Assembly (NCBI GenBank): GCA_905221605.1
Contig: CAJNDS010000288.1
Coordinates: forward strand, 1-64,000
DNA: 64,000 nt
Reading direction: 5' to 3'
Source: Symbiodinium natans
Taxonomy: Eukaryota; Sar; Dinophyceae; Suessiales; Symbiodiniaceae
The translations under genes were made by a program, and so were the position numbers. Below the pieces are notes generated by a model. It was not told the DNA's origin, did not search any database, and saw nothing but the letters and a program-made list of their open reading frames with translations. This document shows positions 55,601-64,000 of this stretch, in pieces; positions within the stretch are counted from its first letter, which is position 1; every line of letters starts with the position of its first letter.

Positions 55601-58230
55601 AAAGTGCCTTGTGGGACACCAGCGTGCATCATCAGCCTTTTATTCCTAACGTTGGCGGCCAGTTCCTGGCTTTCATTCTATGAAATACAGGATTTCTGGC
55701 TGTTCACAGGCTCGAAAGGTGATAGAATACAATGCTTGGGGATCTTCATAGGCACGTGATGCTGCAATTTGCTGACAATCTCCGCGTGCTGCAAACTACG
55801 AGTACAGCGTTTCTGGCTGCTGACATGTTCCGGGTGCTCAACACCCCCGCCCTACCCGCCCTCCCCCCCCGGCCCAGACAGATCAGCTGCGCAAAGTCTG
55901 AAACGAAACCCCTCCTCAAGTTTGACGAGGGGGCTCTCGTCACAAGTCCGACGCCAAAAGAAGACCACCACCGAACGGAACGAATAAGTGCTGCGCTTTC
56001 GACACTTTCGCGTTTTGCGTCTCCCCGTCTTTATCTGAATCTCTGTGTGCATTGTTGTGTTGGTGTCTCGCTCCATGTCTGTTCTATTGTGGTTGGATGG
56101 CTGTCGCTAACAACTGCATACCCCAAGCCTTTGCGACGCCACTGGTGTTGGAAGGGTTGCCCGTGGTGACAGCGGTTGCTTTCGTCCACTGGCCTGCCAG
56201 TCGCATCCACGAACCCAGGAAAGGATCGTTGTCTGCCCTTGCATTGTCGCATGCTGCTTCGAAATCAATTCCTACAAAAGGCGCTCGGAGAAGAAATTGG
56301 AGGGTTGAATCAGGAATGACTGGGGTCTCCACTCATCCCATGTCTGCCCTAATTATTGTGTTCATCGATTCCCCTCAGTTGTCATTCTAGCCTTTTCGTA
56401 TTGATTTTGTCGACCTAGCCTGCATTACTGCACTAGTCTCTTCTTGATCCACCCCTTGCATTTCAATGGGCGCAGTCCACTATTACCAAGCCGGCGGCTA
56501 TTTGATCCGGCATTCTCGCCCCTCTGGGAAAACGTCGGTACGCCAAGTGCTTCATCTACATCAGTGCACTTCCACTCCGCACGCGAAATGCCTCCACAGC
56601 TGGAGCTTCGCACGTTTTCCTGCGCACGGAGAGATGACAAGGTCAGTGTTCGGCACAGAGGGCCGAAGTTGCTTCTCGGTATGATGTGGAGTGCGGCATC
56701 AACAGGGCCAGCCGCGTCTTCCGACAAAGCCCTGAATGCCCGAAGCCAACCTACACATATCCGAATTCTGTGCTGCATTACCCTCAAGCTGCTTCTCAGC
56801 AAGCTGAGCTCGAAAATTGGTTTCTACGAGCATAAGATCTTGTGGGCATCGTTGAACACTACAATTTTTCCCACCAGATCGTGGCTGACAGCGCCGCGGT
56901 TTGTGCCACGAGAAGGAACGCGCAACAGTTGGCAGGTCCCTTCGGCATCGTGAAAACAACACAGGCAAGAAACCAAAGCAACGACCACGACCCTCCGAAT
57001 GCCCGGGTGCCTGGCCTGCTGGTGTCACCCTTAGCATCCCATGTCAACTGAGGTGCTGTCTTTTCTTAAAGATTCATTTGTTGGAACCGCATCTTGAGAT
57101 TTTGCCTTCTCGCACGCTGGAGATTCTCTTGTTCCTCACCTTTCGAATAAGATGCTAGAACTGCGAGGAGTTGGTGCAACGGTTGGTTCAGTAGTTGGGG
57201 ACTGGTTGGGATTTCTGTCTCCGGACCTCACCCAGGTGGGTCGGCATAAAGCAAAAGCTGACAGCACCCTGGGCGGGCCAGCAGGCGAGATTTGTGAGAA
57301 CAAGCCGAGGGCAACTCCCACGGACCAGATGCCTGTAGAGAAGCAAATAAGAAAACCCCCCCTGCCACACCCCAAACCCTGCTTTCAGCTGCCGCCTGTA
57401 CTGCTAGTGCAATGTTTCGTATCTACTGCTGTTGAGGCATAAAAGGGAGCTGCTGCCTTTTCAGAATCGTGCGTGCTTGATGTGATGCTTTGGTTGATTG
57501 GCTCTATGATGCTGAGGGCACGCGCGTCAATCATGGACCCTTCCTTTTCCGAGGTGGGGCTATGCATGTTGTGGGGCTGGGGCTGGGATCTGGGAAGGAC
57601 CATGAAGCAACCTTATGTCGCCTTGGGGCGTGGCCAGCTGCGAGCGCCAGCCCGTTAGACAGTCAGGGCAGTTAGGGCTTGCAAAAGGCGAAGGGGTGTC
57701 CTCTTCAGGATGTTGTTGGGACAGCGAAGCCGTGGCATCATGGTTTGCTTGTCAAGGAAGTCCCACTCGGTGCAAAAACTAGTCCACCGGCTGCTGCCAG
57801 CCAAGAGTAACAAGGCCCACACGGCGAGGTGCCGACGGTATTGCAGCCTCGGGATTCCCGCTTATGAGCCCTCTGACGCTTAACCGTCCTAAAACGCTGA
57901 GGCTACAGTAAGGTTCTTGCCACATCTGTGCACGCGGTGTTATCCAGCCTGCCAGCATCCAAGGTCGACTTCGAATGTTTGTCTGCGATAGGATGCCAAC
58001 GAGATTGTCGCACGAAATGCCGATCAAGTACATGGCAGTCAGGCTGTTCTTAAGTTTTTCTCGACATTGACTCAGGGGGTAGGGCTGATCAGGGCGCTCG
58101 CACGCGCGTTCAAAATGCACACGGTGCTTGGGCGTGTCGAGGCCGCACAGGGGTCCCGGTGAGTACGAAGAAAGCCTCGACAATGGGGGGGTTCTTGGAG
58201 GCCTTTTTCCGGCTCTTCACGACCTTTTCG
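52700..58230. other. No confirmed gene; weak exon candidates
   Basis: Candidate minus-strand exons lie at about 54850-55070 (EIGDLVLNADDLALELAWCT), 56150-56330 (GIDFEAACDNARADNDPFLG) and 56480-56800 (VDEALGVPTFSQRG). Each overlaps an equally open plus-strand frame (for example CKSCPNKDYQRHTCKANADK at 54875-54940), so none is called. I see no recognisable domain. Confidence 0.3.
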
Positions 58231-58239
58231 GACGTGGCC

Positions 58240-58430
58240 TTACGGCTTGGCACCCAAAATGACCTTTTCGGGCTTAGGGTTGAAGCATTTGCCACCCAAT
58301 ATGACATTTGTTGTGTTTTTGGTAGGATCTAGGCTTTGGCTTACGACCTTTTGTCAGGGCTTGCCATCCAACATGACCTTTTTAAGTTTAGAGCTTGTCA
58401 CCCAACATGAGTTTTTAGGGCTCGGGGTCT
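58240..58430. repeat. Tandem units of about 45 bases
   Basis: Four diverged copies with the core GCCACCCAAxATGACCTTTT followed by GGCTTAGGxTT begin near 58250, 58297, 58360 and 58395. Spacing varies from 35 to 60 bases. No shared frame. Confidence 0.7.
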
Positions 58431-59899
58431 GCCATCCCCGCCAAAACCGGCACCTGCGTCCACCTTCGACACCCCGCCACCTTCGACCTGGCGCCCGACT
58501 CAGAGAGTCCTCCAGGGCAACCAGGTAACCCCCTTTTAATCTGCCAAAACCTCGCAAATACCTGAGGTAGAATATCGCGTCCGTACTCAGTGTCCCGTGG
58601 CGTGCGCTCAGGGCATCTGCTGTGGCGTAGCAGTTTGTTACACCTGTAGGAGTCGTTTTTTTTGAGGAAGACATGCAGGGGCGGCACATAGGTTCCACCT
58701 GGACCGGAAGGGGTTGCAACTGCTGTGGCTACTTGGGGGCCGAAACTCCGCAACCACCTTAGCGCAATATCCCTGCGCCTTCTTCCACCTCGGGTGGTGG
58801 CATCGCCATGGCTCAAGGCAGTGCTCCCGGCGACCTATTCGATTGCAAAAGGTTGACGGCTTCTGGGTGTTTCGGGATAAAGGCACTGTGCACTAAAAAC
58901 GGCACTGTGCATGAAGAAAGTCGCGTGCTTGCCATGCTACGGCCTGACAGCCCGACAACGACGGAAAAGAACATGCAATCGCCAGCGCAACCCAGCAGCA
59001 TTGCCAGGTTCACAGTTGTTTGGTTTAACAACCAAACCGGGTTGAAGGATACTCACTCCGTACTGTCTTGTAGTAATTGTCCGGAGACAGTCTCTGCTGT
59101 CGCGAATGCTTCAGCACGGGTAGCACCTCAACCTAACGCGGCTACTAGGCCGGTAGCCAGCAGACCGTTCAAGAAGATACAGGTCAGGCAGTTATTCCGT
59201 CACAGCTGTTCAGAAGCTGGGCGAGGTGCATTGTCGCCAGCATTCAACTAAGAAAACTTAATTACAGTAATAATTACAGGCCGGAAAGGACATGAAACCG
59301 CTGTGGGTAGCGTGGCCCTCAATGTGCCCGTACAACGACATCTTGCAAGCCATGTCCATGGAAACGTCTGGATATCCGCAAAATGCCATCCACGGGAAGC
59401 AAGTCACTAGACTCTAAAATGCCAAAAGATTAATCTGCCTAACGCTGCATATCAAACAGGCGCTCAACTCGCCACTTTTCCTGCTCCACATGCCCTAAAA
59501 AGGCCTAGAGAAATCCTGCGGAAGGTTTGCATCAAGCGGTGGCACTGGAATTGTCATCGCGAGTGTTGTGGCATGATGCTGCTCAGTTTCGATGCCGTTC
59601 CCCCAGTCACTGGTTTCGTGCCACCAGCGGGATTGAAAATGAATTAGATACACGCGTAAAAATGGAGGGGTGGACGGACATTTGGACACCCATCGCGGCA
59701 GCTAGGTGAAACCACAACAGCCCTTCTGCATATAGACGCACCTGGGCACTTGGCATCAAAGTTGCAGTGCCCTCGACACGCGGCTCAAGCCGACTGTGCC
59801 GGCTTCTCGGTACATGGCTGCGAAAATAGGATGCCCACCTCCCTTGGGGAGTGCGGCATGCCAAGACAGTTGGCTGCTTCAAAAAATCAGAATATGATT

Positions 59900-60060
59900 G
59901 CGCGAGGATGAGCACCCCGATACGCATATCACATGAGGATCCCTGACCAAACTGTGCCTGGGACTTGTGGATCGTGTTTTTTCCACTTTATTCGGGCCCT
60001 CCATCTCTGATGGCGGTTTTGGACGGATGGCACTTGCAGCAAAACGAGAGATGTGGCAGA
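59900..60060 (-). CDS. Possible C-terminal exon of the channel gene
   Basis: Minus-strand frame ASAIRPKPPSEMEGPNKVEK then TRSTSPRHSLVRDPHVIC, a basic Ser-rich tail typical of a C-terminus. It is placed downstream of the EF-hand exons, but the splice phase was not established. Confidence 0.35.
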
Positions 60061-60261
60061 AGCGACTATTTCGCAAGCCATGGTCAAACTGAAGATCGAA
60101 GGCGACCCACGATCTTCACGAACCATCACCTTTGCAACAAGCATGTCCACAAGAACCAGAAAGCAAAGTGCAGCACGTAACAAGTGCAGCATCTCAGCAT
60201 CCGATCATGCGCAGATTTGCACAGTCTAGGTCCAAGGCAAATCGGCCGTGCCGGTATCTAC

Positions 60262-60445
60262 CAGCTTTTGGGTCAGTCGGTTCAATTTGGAGTCCAGTTG
60301 TTGGATCATGGCACGAATCGCCACCTCACACATTGCAACCCTACATTTCTTGCATATGCATGAAACCCAACTTAGATGCCTGGTCAATGGCCCTCGCCGG
60401 GCCCTTGCAGCGCATGATGCCTTCAATGAATTCGTCCATCGTCAC
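60262..60445 (-). CDS. EF-hand and coiled-coil exons of a probable voltage-gated ion channel
   Basis: Exon 60380-60445 reads VTMDEFIEGIMRCKGPARAI then DQ. This is the second helix of an EF-hand followed by the basic GPARAID segment found after the EF-hand in many dinoflagellate voltage-gated and polycystin-type channels. It has an acceptor TTGTTTGGAG and a GC donor. Exon 60262-60324 (VAIRAMIQQLDSKLNRLTQ then KL) continues in phase as the usual short coiled coil, ending at GTAGAT. Membrane segments should lie upstream above 60.45 kb but were not found; retroelement remains occupy 61.5-63.5 kb. The channel assignment is from motif memory only. Confidence 0.55.
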
Positions 60446-61489
60446 CTCCAAACAAGAAGAAGCCAGAGACTTGTCTTCGAACGACCATGTGGTAGTTATG
60501 GTCAAAAAGTGAAGCGTAATACACGACGTAATGTTGCACTCGTTTTAGTGTCAGGGGGCAGGGCCCCTTTCAAGGGAGTAGCCCACGAGCTGCCCTGATT
60601 CGTTTTTTGTAATGGTTTCGGTTACCCGCATTAATCCGCAGCGCCCTGGCCAGGGAGTTACAAAGCCTGGAAAGCTTGGACCCTCAAGCTTCAAGGCTTC
60701 CCCTCAACCCTCGAGCCCTAGCCGCCCTACCCCCAGCCCCCCGTCCCAGATTATACAGGATCCCCGAAAACCCCAAAATTGTGTTTTTTTTTGGGGGGGG
60801 AGGGGGAGGGGGCGCCCCTGGACACTAAAGCGAGTCCAACATCAACAAGATCGCCACACACAGCGACAATAACATTCAATGCAAGGCTAGCAACAGCGTG
60901 CCAAAAATGAAGCATACGGTTCGGAAAGAGTGTCTGGAGCGCTTACAGCTCAGGTCACATCTCACACGCGGCAGCTGCGGCACACACGGCCAACGAACGC
61001 AATGTTGTGCTCAATGTTGGCCTCAATGTTTCGGGCTGTGTTTACTGTCGGGTGTGTGCAAAACAAGGTGTGCAGCGCAAGGACGTGCCGTCCACGGGTT
61101 TGCTGTCGCCAGCTACTGCGGGCTTGATGAAGAGTACGGCATTCTACCAATGCACGCGCGAGAGAGTCAACACAAGATGCGCCACGGCGACGGGGTCCGC
61201 GACGGGCGGACCTACCATCTGGTTGTTGCTAGTACAGACAATGGGGTGCAAACGCGGCACAGGCTGCCACTGCGAGTATGAATGTAAGCTGTCCACGTGG
61301 TTCAAGTTGGAGCCATAAGTTGCATTAAACCTATTAATTAAATGCAACCGGGTGTGCTTCATCCGCCGCTTGACCACACCTTGTGCAGAACCGGAATGAA
61401 CACCCCCATTCAAGTATGTGGCACACCCGCGCACTCACGCGCAAACACACGAAACCCACGATGAAGGGCGTTGGTCCGCAAGATGTGCG

Positions 61490-62195
61490 CCATGGTTGTC
61501 GCTTGCACTGCGTCTCGGGCCGAAACTTACGTGGACTGTCTTGCTCGAGCTGGCGGACATTACGGGCTTCGTTTCAACGGGCACAACGTCGAAGCAATGC
61601 CCATCCGCTGCTCTTTCAATGTGCTGAAGCCTGAATGCAAGTCGTCTCGACAGCTGGGCTCTGCGAGAGCTGGTTTTCAAGTCCTCCGTAACGTTTGGAA
61701 GCACGCTTCCATCACGCTCCGTCGCAAGGCTCGCATTTTCGATGCATGCATTGGTTCGCCGTTGCTGTATTGCTTTATATTGCTTTCATACTGCGTGGCT
61801 GAACAAAGCATCCCTTCGAAAATTGGATGGCTTTCAAGCTCGATGTTTACGCAAAATTCTTGGAATCCCACATTCTTTCCTAAGCCACGTCTCCAGTGCG
61901 GATGTTCTGAAGGAAGCCGTGTCTAAACCGTATTCTGCCATCTTGATGTATAGACAGCTGCGCTTCCTCCCCCAGATGTCATGCGAACATGTGTCTGTGA
62001 GGTGGGTTCGTTCCAACTCCAAGGCCGCAAGCAACCGAAAGGTAGGGGTCGGCCCAAACAAGTTTGGACCTCCCAGGTGTATCAGCTTGCCTTACAGGTG
62101 GCAGGGAATCGTGAAGATCTGGAGGTATTATGGTTGTCTTCACCGAATGTGTGGCGACAGCGTGTGCAATCTTTCTGCTTTGGGAACTAAGTGTT
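61490..62195 (+). pseudogene. 3' end of a non-LTR retrotransposon ORF2, frame-shifted
   Basis: Read on the plus strand, the C-terminal end of a LINE endonuclease/reverse transcriptase protein appears across three frames: CSFNVLKPE...RRKARIFDACIGSPLLYC (to about 61775), FHTAWLNKASLRKLDGFQAR then CLRKILGIPHSF (61780-61975), and GRPKQVWTSQVYQLALQVAG ...NVWRQRVQSFC (62040-62185). The WLNK...LDGFQARCLRKILGIPHSF block is characteristic of this family in dinoflagellate genomes. At least two frameshifts make it dead. The catalytic part is missing. Confidence 0.8.
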
Positions 62196-62399
62196 CTCAC
62201 CATGCCCATGTGTCACAGTACACGAGGCCTTGACTGACTGACTGGTTTGTAGGCCCGGCTACTGAGTTTGCCCCAGGGTTGCTTGCAGGGCAGCTCGTCG
62301 TCCGCACGCACACGTTGACCGTCAAGTCCGCTTCAAAGCATTGCATGCGCGACCGTAACGCGTCATAAGCATCGAAAAGTAACACGGTCATCAGCACCG

Positions 62400-63545
62400 A
62401 AAATAGAAACGGGGATAACGGACATCCCTAAGAAATCCGAAAAAGTTGGCGGCATACAGAAGAATCGCGACCACAATCGTGGCCCACAAACCATCTGCCC
62501 GGATGAAACGAGTGGTGTCAGCATCATACCACCCGAATTGACCCTGAACAGCAAGGGTACGTGAATCCCGTGGCCAACCGAGAGGCCGTCGACCTGACAC
62601 GAGTCTGAAATCGTGTTTGCAAGCCAGCCGTAACAAATTCCAACCCAAAACAGATGGACGGGTGCACGTACGTTTGATACATGTGTTCCAGGAAGGAAGG
62701 TGCCTTTTTTTCTCCTGTCCACGCGGTCCCTGTGCAGTGGCGCCGCAGCCAGGGTGCAGGCAGCCGAGTCACAGCATGCGGCTGGCGAGGGGCGGGAGCA
62801 GGGAGGAATCAGCAAGGAGTTCGCTGAGGGCTCGGGGTTCCGTGGAGGCCGTCAAGGGGAGCGACTCCTCATCGACAACAGGCACGGTGGGAGATGCCCA
62901 GGCAGGTGTGGGTCAAAGCCGAGAGCGAGGAGCGAAGGCACGGGCCTCCCGAAGGGACGACAGGACCGGAGGCAGCACAATCCCCGTCCAAAACAGACAC
63001 GCAGCCATTTTGCATTCGCCACGCGCGAGCAACTGGTCAATGTGTGTTTTCCAAGACAAGGTTTCGTGCAGAGTAACGCCTACAAATATGCAAGTTTCTG
63101 ACACGCGGCAAAGGTTACCAGGCCACTTTTTGAAGCTCCGGCACCACCATCATATTGTCTTCCTTCCTTCAATCCTTCAACGACTTTAACGACGGTTAGC
63201 GACGTTTATCTTCCTTTACAGACATTTACCGGCCCTTTATCTTCCTTTACGGACTTTTATAGATATTTATCTGCACCTGATGTCCCTTTAACAACCTTTA
63301 GTGATTTTTTTTGTATGTACCCAGCTGGACGGCCATCATGACTGCAGGTTTCCTCGGCCCGACCCCAAGTGAAATCGCCAAGACATGACCCAAGCATGGG
63401 CTGCGTCAAGAGCTCGCTGCAGGTCGGCAGGGTTGTCACTTAAAATCACCATGTCATCTGCGTATACCACGACGCTTTGACCGGAGGAACAACAAGATAC
63501 CCCATAGAAGAAGAAGTCAGAGACGTTGCATCGCGCAAACAACTA
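62400..63545 (-). pseudogene. Reverse-transcriptase fragment of a second retroelement, broken
   Basis: The minus strand carries the RT active-site motif VVVYADDMVILSDNPADLQR (63400-63470), then FVGVTLHETLSWKTHIDQLL and ARGECKMAACL (62990-63095), then QTYVHPSICFGLEFVT (62620-62680). This is the order of palm, thumb and post-RT parts of non-LTR reverse transcriptases. Frame changes and a low-complexity insert at 63160-63300 break it. It differs in sequence from the plus-strand fragment next to it. Confidence 0.8.
63160..63310. repeat. Short degenerate CTTTA/TTTATCTTCC repeat
   Basis: CCTTTAACGACGG, TTTATCTTCCTTTACAGAC and TTTATCTTCCTTTACGGAC recur with a period of 20-35 bases inside the broken reverse transcriptase. 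Confidence 0.6.
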
Positions 63546-63549
63546 CCAC

Positions 63550-64000
63550 CGAAAACCCACATGTCGACAGCGGGCTCAGGGCACGAAAACATATCAACAT
63601 CGCATGTGAAGCTCACTTTTGATTGACTGCATGGAACGCAGAAAAAACAGTGTTGATGTCATCCCTTGTGAGCCGTATGAGGATATTCGTGCTGGCAAAA
63701 CTTCCCCAGGATCCCAATGGTGCCTGGAAACAATTTTCTAAACCAAACGTACAAAGCGCATGTCATGGTGGGTAGCCCGTGAGGAATGACAGCATGAACA
63801 CAAATAGGCGCACCTCACCATCTCCGTTGTCAATGAGATGGAAGAGTGCCGCACTTTCCGTTACGTCAACCTCGGCTCATGTCACCTAATTACTTCGAAG
63901 ATGTTCGAACATGACCGAACGTGCGCTGGCTATAAATATTGTATGCCAAAGCACATCCAATGTTTGGAAATAAGCGACAGCTTGTGGGTTTGAAAGAATG
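63550..64000. other. Right end, nothing recognised
   Basis: No open frame, repeat or motif of note was seen in the last 450 bases. Confidence 0.4.

Noticed and set aside
58800-58820. CCATGGCTCAAGG resembling the end of the dinoflagellate spliced leader
   Set aside because: Only about ten bases match and the upstream half of the leader is absent, so it is likely chance; no intact leader relict was seen in the window.

Overview
This window looks like nuclear DNA of a dinoflagellate, most likely one of the symbiotic Symbiodiniaceae type; the exact taxon is inference. Four things point there. Genes are broken into many short exons. Introns end in AG but very often begin with GC instead of GT. 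Recognisable genes lie head to tail on one strand, with pyrimidine-CAG acceptors just upstream of start codons, as expected for spliced-leader trans-splicing. TTTAGGG-type telomere repeats, poly-C runs, microsatellites and decayed retrotransposons fill the space between. No bacterial operon, organellar genome, CRISPR array, rRNA or tRNA gene was found.

Every gene I could support reads on the minus strand, so the gene order runs from high to low coordinates. Exon borders were worked out by eye from reading phase, splice dinucleotides and family similarity; most are exact to a few bases but unverified. From right to left: (1) C-terminal exons of a probable EF-hand ion channel at 60.26-60.45 kb. 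(2) An unidentified gene at 49.9-50.3 kb, then a GH72 1,3-beta-glucanosyltransferase gene in ten recovered exons at 46.3-49.5 kb. (3) A coiled-coil gene at 39.8-40.6 kb. (4) A proline/histidine-rich, basic-tract protein (35.0-36.0 kb) and an intronless OTU protease (33.2-34.5 kb). (5) A two-domain Der/EngA ribosome-assembly GTPase, whose exons run from 30.1 to 22.2 kb and resume at 5.7 kb, ending at a stop codon at 2.97 kb. (6) A small gene starting at 2.86 kb, only about 100 bases after the Der stop.

The most striking feature is inside Der. The exon ending at 22168 joins in frame, in the middle of the second GTPase domain, to the exon starting at 5729. The 16.4 kb between them holds same-strand exons of a PI-specific phospholipase C, a RING-type zinc finger, an acidic MBD-like protein and further unidentified genes. 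This is either a nest of genes in one giant intron or an assembly join, and long reads would decide.

The left end (1-2.3 kb) is repeat DNA: a diverged repeat with CCGGAAATTT palindromes, a GAC-triplet block and an abruptly bounded AT-rich island. Other repeats include palindromic GAAAAG/CTTTTC arrays at 19.3-20.8 kb, a CCCTAAA array with poly-G caps at 32.6-33.0 kb, a CACACCTA array at 42.2 kb, and remains of two non-LTR retrotransposons in opposite orientation at 61.5-63.5 kb.
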